DNA of 64,000 bases from 39-52-133 sp035531075 (GCA_035531075.1 DATKTO010000014.1:1-64000), one strand, 5' to 3'. Numbered from the stretch's first letter, positions 35,757-44,972 are shown. Numbers and translations are program-made. The notes: generated by a model not told the origin, from the sequence alone.

Positions 35757-36713
35757 TCAACGCAGGTTGAAGCTGGCAGCAGCCTGTGAAGTAAAATCAG
35801 GCAAGGCGCTGGCTACGCCCGCGCCGAAACGTTTTGCCAGACGATCGGCCAAGCCATCACGTGTGGTGAAATCGACAATATTTTCTGCCTTAATCACATC
35901 GCGGGCCACACTGCCGAGGCTGCCGATTTCATCCGCCAGACCCAGTTCTATGCTCTTTTGTCCGCTCCAGAACAGGCCGCTGAATATTTCAGGCGTTTCT
36001 TTAAGGCGCTTGCCGCGGCCATCTCTCACCACACTGATAAACTGCTGGTGAATTTCACCCAGCATCAGTTTGGTGAATGCTTCATGTTTTGGATTACGCG
36101 GCGAGAACGGGTCCATAAAGCCTTTGTTTTCGCCTGCGGTCAGCAGACGTCGTTCCACCCCCAGCTTGTTCATCGTACCGGTGAAGCCGAAGCCATCCAT
36201 CAGTACGCCGATAGAACCAACGATGCTCGCCTTATTGACGAAAATTTTATCGGCTGCCGCAGCAATGTAATATCCCCCTGATGCGCATATATCTTCCACG
36301 ACAACATACAACGGTGTATCCGGATGCATCGCGCGCAAACGGCGAATTTCATCATTGACGAGTCCGGCTTGAACCGGGCTACCGCCCGGACTGTTGATGC
36401 GCAGAATCACGCCCTGTGTGCCCTTGTCTTTGAAGGCAGCCTGCAGGCTGGCAATCAGGTTGTCTGCACTGGCCGCGCTGTTTTGTGAGATGACGCCATC
36501 CAGCTCTATCAGCGCTGTGTGCTTGCCTGTAGACAATGCTGATTCGCCGTGGTCGATCCAGCCCATAAATAAAAACAGCAAGATGAACAGATAGCTAAAG
36601 GTCAGCGTCTTGAAAAAGATGCTCCAGCGGCGAGCGCGGCGCTGTTCCTGCAGTGCGGAAAAGGCGAGCTTTTCAAGTACGCCTTGTTCCCAATTGTTGG
36701 CTTGTTCGGACAT
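35757..36713 (-). CDS. sppA: Signal peptide peptidase SppA, S49 family
   Basis: 318 residues. One N-terminal membrane helix (about 33-52) is followed by the S49 domain with L-R-I-N-S-P-G-G-S-P, the catalytic serine in I-C-A-S-G-G-Y-Y and a basic residue in N-K-G-F-M-D as the likely lysine. It degrades signal peptides after cleavage. It is single-domain, like the short SppA type. Its place inside the glycan operon is probably incidental, with its own AT-rich upstream region at 36714-36784. Confidence 0.88.
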   Translation of the reverse strand: MSEQANNWEQGVLEKLAFSALQEQRRARRWSIFFKTLTFSYLFILLFLFMGWIDHGESALSTGKHTALIELDGVISQNSAASADNLIASLQAAFKDKGTQGVILRINSPGGSPVQAGLVNDEIRRLRAMHPDTPLYVVVEDICASGGYYIAAAADKIFVNKASIVGSIGVLMDGFGFTGTMNKLGVERRLLTAGENKGFMDPFSPRNPKHEAFTKLMLGEIHQQFISVVRDGRGKRLKETPEIFSGLFWSGQKSIELGLADEIGSLGSVARDVIKAENIVDFTTRDGLADRLAKRFGAGVASALPDFTSQAAASFNLR

Positions 36714-36784
36714 TGTTCGTTATTCCTTGTTGATTCTAAATTTTATGAAATAATAATGCTTTGTTTAATATAAATATATTGCGA

Positions 36785-37993
36785 TTATTTTGGCAGCAGA
36801 GAGGATATGGAATTGAATACTTTATCCACGGTGATAGCCTGCAGACAGACATTGTCGATACACGCGGTCTTGCGATGGTTTGATGCGCTCACGCAGGGAG
36901 AGCAGGCAAGACCTGCATAGATAGCTGTTGAGTTACCGAGTGAGCCATAAAGCGCTGGCGTTTCAGGGCCAAACAGAACAAAAGTCTTGAGCGGGGTAAC
37001 CGATGAAAAGTGGCCAGGCCCCGAGTCATTGGTGACCATCAGCAGCGACACGGAATAAAGCGGGGGCAATTCGGTAAACTTCACGCGGCCGGCAAAATTG
37101 ACGCAGCGCGAGTTTCCAACCGCTGTGCGAAGCGCTTCGGCCTCGGCGCGCTCTGCGGGTGCACCAGTGATCAGTACCACAGCAGTATTACTGTGTGCCA
37201 GAATCCGGCGCATCAATTCTGCATATCTATCCTTCATCCAGCGGCGCTGCGGCAGCAATTCGCTGGCATTGGGATTAATAAGCACCACTTGCTGTTTAGC
37301 TGGATCAAATTCAGCGTAGTCCTCGCGGATTTTGGCCAGTATGGCGGCCTTTTGCTCCGCACTTACATGGGCCTGACGCAGCTTGATCTCATCGTCGCTG
37401 ACGATGGTTTTGGAGTAGGGCAGCTCTGCCTTCTCCGACAGCAACGCATTCACCAGACCGACGAAGCTTTTTGCGATGTGCTGATGGGCATTGTAGGAAA
37501 CCTTGTGTGTGAGCATGGCGCCGCGATACAACCCCTCATTATGAAATGCGTGGAAGCCCACCCGGTTGCGCGCGCCAGACAAGCCTGTGAGCAGGGCGCT
37601 GTAGCGCGAGAACAGTTCCAGGTCGATCACCGAGTCAATCTTGCGGCTCCGGCACCACCAGAAAAACTTCAGCGTATCCATGGCCAGAGGCAAGATGCCG
37701 GTTTCACGGATGGTGAAAATATTCTGATCTTCCACGCTGTTCAGCAGTTTCAAGCTGGGCTTGTTCTTGTCGAAGATGACAAAATACAATTCGGCGCCGG
37801 CCGCGTTTTTCAGCTTCTGCATGGCCGGATCGACCAGAATGGCGCTCCCCATCTCCGACAGTTCTACCAGCAGCACGCGCTTGGGTTTGCCTGTCTGGCT
37901 AAGCAGATTGCTTAATTTAACGATAAAGGTGGCTAAGAAGCACAGTGGTACACCCGCGTAGTAATCTACTTTGCGCATCAGATCAACGTTCAT
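36785..37993 (-). CDS. Glycosyltransferase family 9 (heptosyltransferase-like)
   Basis: 402 residues with the GT9 layout: an N-terminal V-L-L-V-E-L-S-E-M-G start, a central linker, and the C-terminal P-N-A-S-E-L-L-P-Q-R-R-W then N-D-S-G-P-G-H-F motifs that bind nucleotide sugar. Such enzymes add heptose or related sugars to lipid A core or O-antigen. It follows the flippase-like gene at 38000 by 6 bases. Confidence 0.83.
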   Translation of the reverse strand: MNVDLMRKVDYYAGVPLCFLATFIVKLSNLLSQTGKPKRVLLVELSEMGSAILVDPAMQKLKNAAGAELYFVIFDKNKPSLKLLNSVEDQNIFTIRETGILPLAMDTLKFFWWCRSRKIDSVIDLELFSRYSALLTGLSGARNRVGFHAFHNEGLYRGAMLTHKVSYNAHQHIAKSFVGLVNALLSEKAELPYSKTIVSDDEIKLRQAHVSAEQKAAILAKIREDYAEFDPAKQQVVLINPNASELLPQRRWMKDRYAELMRRILAHSNTAVVLITGAPAERAEAEALRTAVGNSRCVNFAGRVKFTELPPLYSVSLLMVTNDSGPGHFSSVTPLKTFVLFGPETPALYGSLGNSTAIYAGLACSPCVSASNHRKTACIDNVCLQAITVDKVFNSISSLLPK

Positions 37994-37999
37994 TTTGAC

Positions 38000-38908
38000 T
38001 CACTTTTTTTGTCGACTCATTAAAAATAGATAGAGGCCGGGCAGGGATGCGGCCAACAGCACGAGGCCATATAAAACGGACATGGATAGAACCAGGGTTT
38101 TGTCTGCGCCGACCAGAAGAAACAAACCGATCATGCCCCCTTCGCGCACCCCCCAGCCGGCCAGCGAAATGGGCGCAATCGTCAGTAGCATGACAGGCGG
38201 CACCAGCACCAGAAAGGTGAGCAAACCATAATTAAGCCCTATGCCGGTACCGATAAAATAGACTGCCAGCATGGAGACAAAATGAATCAGCACCGAGATC
38301 ACGCTGTGCAAGCCTATGGCCTTTGGATCGTGATAAACGCGGCGCATGTCGGCGGATATTTCGTGCAGATGCCGGGTGAATTTGTAATGCGCGAAGCGAT
38401 CTATTTTGCCCAGCATGGCAAATAACACCACCGCGGCGATGCCGCCCAAGGCAATGGCATTGAGAAGATGGAATATGGCGGCGGGCAACAGATCAGGGTA
38501 AGCCACGTTTGCCAGCAGGTTGAGCAGCAGCAGCCCGATCAGGCCCAGCAACCGATCCAGCAAGACACCGTAGAAAGCGGCCTTCTTGCCTTTGCCCAGC
38601 GTGGCACTTTCCAGCACACGGTACGCATCTCCGCCTATTCCGCCCGGCAAAGCCTGGTTGAAGAAGCTGCCCTTCAGATAGCTTTTCAGATAGAACACCG
38701 GACCTTGTTCAAATTTAAGGCGGCGCATGATCAGGTACCAGCGATATGAAGCCAGGGCAGCGCTTAATAGCTGCATGACCAAGGCCAACACTAAATATTC
38801 TGGCTGCATGCCGCGCACCACGCCGATAACTGCTGTCAGGTCGATGCTGCGCGCGATAAGTACCAGTATCGCAACAGTAATAAGGATTTTGACGAGAAGT
38901 TTAAGCAT
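38000..38908 (-). CDS. Lysylphosphatidylglycerol-synthase-type membrane protein (AglD-like)
   Basis: 302 residues with about eight membrane helices; S-Y-R-W-Y-L-I-M, L-P-G-G-I-G-G-D-A-Y-R and I-S-L-A-G-W-G-V-R-E are the family marks. It is a second, diverged member beside the one at 29657, so the operon has a flippase-like protein at each end. It is the first gene of the glycan run on the minus strand. Substrate unknown; a polyprenyl lipid is likely. Confidence 0.82.
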   Translation of the reverse strand: MLKLLVKILITVAILVLIARSIDLTAVIGVVRGMQPEYLVLALVMQLLSAALASYRWYLIMRRLKFEQGPVFYLKSYLKGSFFNQALPGGIGGDAYRVLESATLGKGKKAAFYGVLLDRLLGLIGLLLLNLLANVAYPDLLPAAIFHLLNAIALGGIAAVVLFAMLGKIDRFAHYKFTRHLHEISADMRRVYHDPKAIGLHSVISVLIHFVSMLAVYFIGTGIGLNYGLLTFLVLVPPVMLLTIAPISLAGWGVREGGMIGLFLLVGADKTLVLSMSVLYGLVLLAASLPGLYLFLMSRQKK

Positions 38909-39242
38909 GTGGCGACTGGGAGCTGGCTTCCGTGCTCTGGCTGCACGAGCTGAGCAGGTGGGGATGAGATGGATGAATGAGCACTTGTTGGAGTTTTTTC
39001 TTCTTGATGTTTTTTTCTGGTTGCAGCGTTGGCACGTTGCCAGCCAACGAGCGGGCTGAAATTAATAAAATAGTTCAATACGATACGGGAGTTTGGCGAT
39101 ATTGTCCATTGCTGCGGCCTATTTCATGAGGGGGAGCGGGCAAATCGGATGCTGGAAGCCGGCCAATTTTAAATGGATTGGATTGGTAAAAACACACCCA
39201 ATATGAAATGATGGCGTCACTAACTTAACAGAGGGACGGATC
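38909..39242. promoter_or_regulatory. Divergent promoter region between the glycan operon and the ClpP-like gene
   Basis: No gene seen in these 334 bases. On the plus strand TTGGAT at 39178 and TATGAA at 39202, 18 bases apart, could form a sigma-70 promoter for the gene at 39243, with a GAGGGACGG ribosome site. The minus-strand promoter of the glycan operon would lie nearer 38920-39070; no clear boxes. Confidence 0.4.
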
Positions 39243-39875
39243 ATGTCAGGCACACTTTCAACCTCACAGGCTCAGCAAGAACCCGAAGAGCCCAAAACAG
39301 AAGTATTCCGCGGGCTGATTCGCTATGAAAGACAGTCTCCGATACGCCAAATTTCTTTCTATCTCAGTGGCAATATATTGGAGTCCCACTACTATACGGA
39401 GCTGTTTTACACCTTGCGCACGGCGATCGATACCGACCTCATCTACCTGCATCTGAATACATCGGGAGGGGATTTCGATACCGGCCTGCAGATCATCAAT
39501 AACATGCAGGCCTCCAGTGCCAATATTGTGACCGTACTGGAGGCGCGCGCCTATTCCATGGGCGCATTCATATTTTTGGCTGGCGATGAATGGGTCGTGC
39601 ATGACAACTGCCAGCTATTGTTTCACATTTACTCCGGGAGCTTCGCTGGCAGAGGAAATGAGCAGCAGGCAGAAGTACATGCAGTGAGCAGCTGGTTCGA
39701 AAAATTTATGACGCGCACCTGCCAGCCCTTCCTGACGCCTGCCGAAATCAAGGATGTTTTAAAAGGGTCAGATGTGTGGATGGATTCCGATGAAATCAGA
39801 CGCCGCATGGAGCGTATCCGTCGCGCGCAAGCAAAGCTTTTTAATAAAAACAAGCTGAAAACGATTGAAGAGTAA
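39243..39875 (+). CDS. ClpP-like serine protease family protein
   Basis: 210 residues. The ClpP/crotonase-fold parts are I-Y-L-H-L-N-T-S-G-G-D (oxyanion), R-A-Y-S-M-G-A-F (Ser105, at the ClpP nucleophile position) and L-L-F-H-I-Y-S-G (His128). The position of the ClpP catalytic Asp before F-L-T-P-A-E appears to be Thr. It lacks the start of housekeeping ClpP and has a polar N-terminal tail, so it is a divergent ClpP-like protein, active or not. The associated ATPase is not in the window. Confidence 0.75.
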   Translation: MSGTLSTSQAQQEPEEPKTEVFRGLIRYERQSPIRQISFYLSGNILESHYYTELFYTLRTAIDTDLIYLHLNTSGGDFDTGLQIINNMQASSANIVTVLEARAYSMGAFIFLAGDEWVVHDNCQLLFHIYSGSFAGRGNEQQAEVHAVSSWFEKFMTRTCQPFLTPAEIKDVLKGSDVWMDSDEIRRRMERIRRAQAKLFNKNKLKTIEE

Positions 39876-39988
39876 CGATATCTCCGCAAAAACATCAAGC
39901 CTCACATTGAAATGGTCGGAATTAGCCTGACATAACCGGCATAGGTACGGTTTATCGAGGGATGCTAATTTTTTTTCAGGGGGCATGA

Positions 39989-40555
39989 GTGGAAGCAAAA
40001 CCAACAGGCGTGCGAACCTGCCTTTATAACTCCTCGCAATTGGGCGAGGTGCTCAACGCCATGGTGCTGCAGCTGGCCGGATTGCTGGTCGGCAAAGAAC
40101 GCATTATGGTTGTAGGCATACTCCGGCGTGGTGCGCCGCTGGCTGAAATGCTACATCAAAAGCTTTCCAGTCATTTCATCCATGCAAATATCCCGCTGAT
40201 GAATTTGCAGATCAAGCGTTACGCCGACGATTTGAAACTGCTCCATCCTGAAACAAAACTCACCGAGAGTCCCGATCACATTGCGCTTGATTTAAGCGGA
40301 GTTACCGTTGTAGTGGTGGACGATGTCATGTATCGGGGACACTCCATGCTGCGCGCCGTGGAATATCTGGCCAGTAAACAAGCCGATGAAATTCGCACGG
40401 CGGTACTGGTGGATCGTGGCGCAACCAAGCTTCCAGTGCGCAGCGATATTGCCGGCGTGAGGCTGGATGTGGCGCCATCGGATATTATTGAATGCAATGT
40501 CCCGCCTTACGAAGGCGAGTTCAAGATAGAGCTGTTGCAGCCATCCTCTGGGTAA
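39989..40555 (+). CDS. Phosphoribosyltransferase, PyrR-like
   Basis: 188 residues; GTG start at 39989 with a CAGGGGG site. The PRPP-binding loop is V-V-V-V-D-D-V-M-Y-R-G-H-S, followed by L-V-D-R-G-A-T-K-L-P-V-R, as in PyrR-type uracil phosphoribosyltransferases/regulators. No pyr genes are near, so its role as pyr regulator is doubtful. It starts a row of two phosphoribosyltransferases. Confidence 0.8.
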   Translation: MEAKPTGVRTCLYNSSQLGEVLNAMVLQLAGLLVGKERIMVVGILRRGAPLAEMLHQKLSSHFIHANIPLMNLQIKRYADDLKLLHPETKLTESPDHIALDLSGVTVVVVDDVMYRGHSMLRAVEYLASKQADEIRTAVLVDRGATKLPVRSDIAGVRLDVAPSDIIECNVPPYEGEFKIELLQPSSG

Positions 40556-40610
40556 TCTGCTTGCAGTCTTTGTCTGATTAGTTTTGTGAGAAAAGCGTGA
40601 GGAGAAAAAC

Positions 40611-41246
40611 ATGTTCCGCAATCGCAATGATGCAGCAATGAAACTGGCTGAAGAACTCAATAAATATCGCGGACAAAATCCGCTGATTCTGGCCATTCCG
40701 CGCGGCGCGGTGCCGATGGCAAAGATTGTTGCAGACGAATTGGGCGGCAGCTTTGATGTCGTACTGGTGCGCAAACTGCGCGCGCCTTTCCAGCCGGAAC
40801 TTGCGATCGGTTCTATCGATGAAAGCGGCTGGGCCTACATTTCGCCGCATGCCGGATCCAGCGGCGCCAGCAAGGAGTATATCGAGTCTGAAAAACAAAC
40901 GCAGATGGAAATTATCCGCAAACGCCGTAGCCAATATACGCCCATCCGGCCACCGATCGATCCAGCCGGGCGCATCGTCATTGTCGTTGACGATGGGCTG
41001 GCCACAGGTGCCACCATGATCTCGGCGCTGCACAGTTTACGCGCAAGAAATCCGTCCAAACTCATCTGCGCTGTACCGGTGGCGCCGCCTGATACGCTTG
41101 AAAAAGTGCAATCCATGGCCGACGAAGTCATTTGCCTCCTGACGCCCGAGTATTTCATGGCGGTGGGGCAGTTTTACATGGATTTTCCCCAAGTAGAGGA
41201 TGCTGAGGTGATTGAAATATTGCGTGATAGCGCAGCACATGCTTGA
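40611..41246 (+). CDS. Phosphoribosyltransferase-domain protein
   Basis: 211 residues. The type I phosphoribosyltransferase fold has L-A-I-P-R-G-A-V-P-M and the PRPP loop I-V-V-D-D-G-L-A-T-G-A-T. Residues after about 110 are extended with a long hood. Proteins of this kind often sit beside dienelactone-hydrolase-like genes (as at 43937) with unknown substrate. An AGGAG site precedes the ATG. Confidence 0.82.
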   Translation: MFRNRNDAAMKLAEELNKYRGQNPLILAIPRGAVPMAKIVADELGGSFDVVLVRKLRAPFQPELAIGSIDESGWAYISPHAGSSGASKEYIESEKQTQMEIIRKRRSQYTPIRPPIDPAGRIVIVVDDGLATGATMISALHSLRARNPSKLICAVPVAPPDTLEKVQSMADEVICLLTPEYFMAVGQFYMDFPQVEDAEVIEILRDSAAHA

Positions 41247-41364
41247 CTGCATGAAATCAAACACATATTCCCACTGGCAGGACGCAGCAGACGCACACAC
41301 AGCAGTTGCGGCATAAAAATACGATACTGGTGCAACCAATCGCTGGATAAGAAGTCTTATATTC

Positions 41365-41386
41365 GCTTGATAATCAATTATCAAGC
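41365..41386. repeat. 22-base inverted repeat before the Memo-type gene
   Basis: GCTTGATAAT and ATTATCAAGC flank a CA dinucleotide: ten matched pairs on each side. It lies 43 bases before the start at 41429 and 119 bases after the previous stop. It could be an operator or weak terminator; no T-run follows on the plus strand. Confidence 0.6.
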
Positions 41387-41428
41387 CTCATTTATTCAAA
41401 GATAACTTTCTCCTGTTGGAAAGCCAAT

Positions 41429-42238
41429 ATGTATAGTGTTCGACCCTCTGCTGTCGCCGGTACCTTTTACCCTCACCTTAAACAGGTATTGGAGAGAGAT
41501 ATCGGTTTGTTTTTCAGTGAAGCCAAGCCTTCAATCCATACTGATATACCCAAGGCGATTATTGTTCCGCATGCGGGATATGTTTACTCCGGACCGACTG
41601 CTGCGGCAGCCTATGTTCGCCTGGCGCCGGTTCGAGAGACGATCCGCCGCGTGATATTGCTGGGCCCCGTGCATCGGGTGCCCGTAAGGGGTCTGGCATT
41701 GCCTGGGGTGGATGCATTTGAAACGCCCTTGGGGCAGGTCGAACTGGATCAAGCCGCCATTGCATCCATTGCTGATATGCCTCAGGTCGTAACAAGTTCC
41801 GCTGCCCATGCCATGGAGCACTCGCTGGAGGTGCAATTACCTTTTCTGCAAACGATACTGGATGATTTCAAGCTGCTGCCTCTGGCCGTTGGCGATGCGA
41901 CCCCGGAGCAAGTGGCAGAGGTGCTGGACAGGCTGTGGGGCGGTCCGGAAACTTTGATTGTGATCAGTTCAGACCTGTCACATTTTCTACCCTACAGGGT
42001 GGCTCAATCAGTCGATCAGGATTCGGTAAAAAGCATACTCGACATGCGCGGCCAGCTGAGCCACGAACAAGCCTGCGGAGGTACGCCGATCAACGGTTTT
42101 TTGCTGGCGGCGAAACGACATAGGTTGCGCCCCCAACTGCTGGATTTGCGTAACTCGGGGGACACTGCCGGGGATAAAGACCGAGTAGTTGGCTACGCAG
42201 CATTTTCATTTATGGAGGATCAAAAAAATGTCCAGTAA
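41429..42238 (+). CDS. amrB: AmmeMemoRadiSam system protein B (Memo-like)
   Basis: 269 residues. The MEMO1-family marks are V-P-H-A-G-Y-V-Y-S-G-P-T, G-P-V-H-R-V-P, H-A-M-E-H-S-L-E-V-Q-L-P-F and S-S-D-L-S-H-F, with an active-site-type C-G-G-T-P-I. In bacteria it is found with AMMECR1-type and radical-SAM partners, as here. The enzymatic role is not established; human MEMO1 binds iron/copper. Confidence 0.9.
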   Translation: MYSVRPSAVAGTFYPHLKQVLERDIGLFFSEAKPSIHTDIPKAIIVPHAGYVYSGPTAAAAYVRLAPVRETIRRVILLGPVHRVPVRGLALPGVDAFETPLGQVELDQAAIASIADMPQVVTSSAAHAMEHSLEVQLPFLQTILDDFKLLPLAVGDATPEQVAEVLDRLWGGPETLIVISSDLSHFLPYRVAQSVDQDSVKSILDMRGQLSHEQACGGTPINGFLLAAKRHRLRPQLLDLRNSGDTAGDKDRVVGYAAFSFMEDQKNVQ

Positions 42239-42833
42239 GACTTTGCCTATGGAACAAGGGCAAATATTATTATCGATTGCGAGATCCGCAATTTCCGGTG
42301 CGCTGGGTCGTACTCATCAGGCAAATGAAAATGCAGCCTGGCTGCAGGAGCAAGGCGCCTGTTTTGTCACACTTACGCAAAACCAGAAGTTGCGAGGTTG
42401 TATAGGTACGCTGGAAGCGTACCGCCCGTTGCTGCTTGATATCAAGGCTAATGCGCAAGCTGCCGCTCTGCGTGATCCACGCTTTTCAGCATTGAAAGCT
42501 GCAGAACTGGATAGAACAGAAGTTGAAGTTTCATTGCTTTCCGCCATGCAGTCACTGCAGTTTTCAGGGCAGCAGGAAGCCCTGTCACAGTTAAAACCCG
42601 GCGTTCACGGAGTTGTATTTGAATTCGGGCGTAATCGCAGCACATTTTTGCCGCAGGTATGGGAGCAACTTCCCGATGTTTTTGAGTTCATGGGCCACCT
42701 TAAATACAAGGCGGGATTACCGCACGATTTCTGGGCGGAAGAAGTCAGGCTTTCTTGTTACACGGTGAGCAAATGGAAGGAGAGCGATCTCCTGGCGAGT
42801 GCAGATGCCATTGTTGAAAGACAGGGGGTGTGA
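42228..42833 (+). CDS. amrA: AmmeMemoRadiSam system protein A (AMMECR1-like)
   Basis: 201 residues from the ATG at 42228, which has a GGAGG site inside the previous gene and overlaps its end by 11 bases. The family marker is L-R-G-C-I-G-T-L-E-A, followed by R-P-L-L-L-D-I-K-A-N-A-Q-A-A. It is the AMMECR1 fold, function unknown, conserved with Memo and a radical-SAM enzyme. The frame is open to 42189, but only this start has a ribosome site. Confidence 0.9.
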   Translation: MSSKTLPMEQGQILLSIARSAISGALGRTHQANENAAWLQEQGACFVTLTQNQKLRGCIGTLEAYRPLLLDIKANAQAAALRDPRFSALKAAELDRTEVEVSLLSAMQSLQFSGQQEALSQLKPGVHGVVFEFGRNRSTFLPQVWEQLPDVFEFMGHLKYKAGLPHDFWAEEVRLSCYTVSKWKESDLLASADAIVERQGV

Positions 42834-43918
42834 TGAAGAATTCACATTATCCAGCCCGTTACTGGCATTTTATCGATGATGGTCGCATCCAGTGTGATCT
42901 GTGCCCGCGCGACTGCAAGCTGCAGGATGGCCAGCGCGGCGCCTGCTTTGTGCGCATGCGCGAAGGCGCGCAGATGATACTTGCCACTTACGGGCGTTCA
43001 TCCGGATTTTGTGTCGATCCGATAGAGAAAAAACCGCTCAACCACTTCTACCCAGGCAGCAGCGTATTGTCGTTTGGCACCGCCGGATGCAACCTGGCAT
43101 GCAAATTCTGCCAGAACTGGGATATCAGTAAATCGAAGGACATGGATAGCCTGATGGATCAGGCATCACCGGAAACGATTGCGTTGGAGGCTGAAAAATA
43201 CGGCTGCAAGAGCGTGGCGTTTACCTACAACGATCCGGTCATCTTTGCAGAATATGCGATGGATGTGGCGGATGCCTGCCATGCACGCGGCATCAAAACC
43301 GTGGCAGTGACGGCGGGCTATATGCATGATCAAGCGAGGCGCGATTTTTATGCAAAAATGGATGCGGCCAACGTCGACCTGAAGGCATTCACGGAAGATT
43401 TCTATTTCAAGCTGACCGGTGCGCATTTGCAGCCGGTGCTCGATACTCTGCGGTATCTCAAGCACGAAACCGACGTATGGTTCGAGATCACCACGCTGCT
43501 CATCCCGGGTAAAAACGACTCGGATGAGGAAATTAGCGCCATGTGCCAGTGGATCAAGAAGGAACTGGGGGTCGATGTACCCTTGCACTTTTCTGCCTTT
43601 CACCCGGACTACAAAATGCCGGATATTCCTGCCACACCACCTGAGACATTGGATCGTGCGCGCAACATAGCCATGTTGCAGGGTTTGCACTATGTCTATA
43701 CAGGCAATGTGCATAACCAGGAAGGCGATACAACGTTCTGCCCGGATTGCCATTCGGCGCTAATCGTTCGCGACTGGTATCAGATCAACCAGTATCGAAT
43801 GACCCAGGATGCAACATGTCCTGATTGCGGCGCTGCAGTAAAGGGGTACTTTTCTTCCCACGCAGGCACTTTCGGGAGAAGGCGTGTTCCCATTGCGATG
43901 AATAGAGTTCAAATCTAA
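42833..43918 (+). CDS. amrS: AmmeMemoRadiSam system radical SAM enzyme
   Basis: 361 residues, ATG overlapping the previous stop (TGATG). The radical-SAM cluster motif is C-N-L-A-C-K-F-C. It has an N-terminal C-D-L-C-P-R-D-C-K-L domain as in PflA-like activases, and two C-x-x-C pairs near the end (C-P-D-C-H, C-P-D-C-G) that suggest a zinc ribbon. It completes the three-gene AmmeMemoRadiSam set. Its substrate is unknown; it could modify or activate a partner protein, by analogy with PflA. Confidence 0.9.
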   Translation: MKNSHYPARYWHFIDDGRIQCDLCPRDCKLQDGQRGACFVRMREGAQMILATYGRSSGFCVDPIEKKPLNHFYPGSSVLSFGTAGCNLACKFCQNWDISKSKDMDSLMDQASPETIALEAEKYGCKSVAFTYNDPVIFAEYAMDVADACHARGIKTVAVTAGYMHDQARRDFYAKMDAANVDLKAFTEDFYFKLTGAHLQPVLDTLRYLKHETDVWFEITTLLIPGKNDSDEEISAMCQWIKKELGVDVPLHFSAFHPDYKMPDIPATPPETLDRARNIAMLQGLHYVYTGNVHNQEGDTTFCPDCHSALIVRDWYQINQYRMTQDATCPDCGAAVKGYFSSHAGTFGRRRVPIAMNRVQI

Positions 43919-43936
43919 TAAAGACGGAGGTCTGTC

Positions 43937-44599
43937 ATGGATAGCAAAGTAGCTGCACTCGAACGCATTCAAGTTGGTCAGGTCCACATAGAAGGCATGC
44001 TGGAGCTGCCGGGCAATGTAAAGAGCATCGTGTTGTTTGCCCACGGCAGCGGCAGCAGCCGTCACAGCAAGCGCAACAACTATGTTGCACGAGTGCTGCA
44101 GAATAGCGGCATCGGCACCTTGCTGATGGATCTGCTCACCCCTGAGGAAGATGCCGACTATCCTAATCGCTTTGATATACCTCTGCTTACACACCGCTTG
44201 CTCGCCGCAACAAGCTGGATAAAAAATGAATCCCAGACCATGCACCTGCCTATCGGCTACTTTGGCGCCAGTACTGGAGCTGCCGCAGCATTACAGGCTG
44301 CGGCACTTTCGAACGGGGAGATAGCCGCCGTTGTGTCGCGTGGCGGACGACCCGATATGGCGGGAATTAATGTGCTGGAAAAGGTGAAATCCCCCACTTT
44401 GTTATTGGTAGGCGGCTGGGATGACGAGGTGATCACGCTTAATCGCGATGCTTACGAACACCTGCGCTGCACCAAAGAATTAGTCATCGTCCCCGGTGCT
44501 ACCCATTTATTTTCCGAGCCGGGTACATTGGAAGAGGTGGCCCGCCAAGCAGCTGCCTGGTTTGTAAAATATTTAAACCCATCCCATTCGGAAAAATAA
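43937..44599 (+). CDS. Dienelactone hydrolase/alpha-beta hydrolase-like protein
   Basis: 220 residues with an alpha/beta hydrolase fold: L-F-A-H-G-S-G-S-S-R-H as the oxyanion region, G-Y-F-G-A-S-T-G-A with Ser as nucleophile, and V-P-G-A-T-H-L-F with the catalytic His. This type is often found with phosphoribosyltransferase-domain proteins such as that at 40611. Substrate unknown. GGAGG lies before the ATG. It follows the radical-SAM gene by 18 bases. Confidence 0.85.
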   Translation: MDSKVAALERIQVGQVHIEGMLELPGNVKSIVLFAHGSGSSRHSKRNNYVARVLQNSGIGTLLMDLLTPEEDADYPNRFDIPLLTHRLLAATSWIKNESQTMHLPIGYFGASTGAAAALQAAALSNGEIAAVVSRGGRPDMAGINVLEKVKSPTLLLVGGWDDEVITLNRDAYEHLRCTKELVIVPGATHLFSEPGTLEEVARQAAAWFVKYLNPSHSEK

Positions 44600-44634
44600 T
44601 TGGGCAAATCATGACATGACATTCGGGAGGATCG

Positions 44635-44895
44635 ATGCGCAAACTGTCGGATTATGTCGAAATCGCCGCTACGGAATATTGGCAAGAGACTGGCAAAGAC
44701 GAACTGGATTCGTTATGGATTGCTGAATTCTTTCAAGACAGTGGCGTGATGGATGATTATCCACAACAGGGTCTGATCAGTTTTTTTGCATTGGTGCAAA
44801 AAGCATTGACGGTAAAAATTGAGAGAGCCGAAAAACAAGCGCGCTTGCTGTTGGACAAATCCAGCAGCTCGGCAAAGCGTTTGAGAAAACCGTAA
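44635..44895 (+). CDS. Small hypothetical protein
   Basis: 86 residues, mostly helical, with a Leu/Glu-rich end and no signal peptide. I do not recognise it. It has an ATTCGGGAGG ribosome site and runs with the AmmeMemoRadiSam genes. Function unknown. Confidence 0.5.
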   Translation: MRKLSDYVEIAATEYWQETGKDELDSLWIAEFFQDSGVMDDYPQQGLISFFALVQKALTVKIERAEKQARLLLDKSSSSAKRLRKP

Positions 44896-44972
44896 CTCCG
44901 CAAGCAGGCTTGCCTGCAAGATCAGGCGCCACGGCCACATTAAAAGGGCGCAAGCTAGTATTGGGAGGTAAT

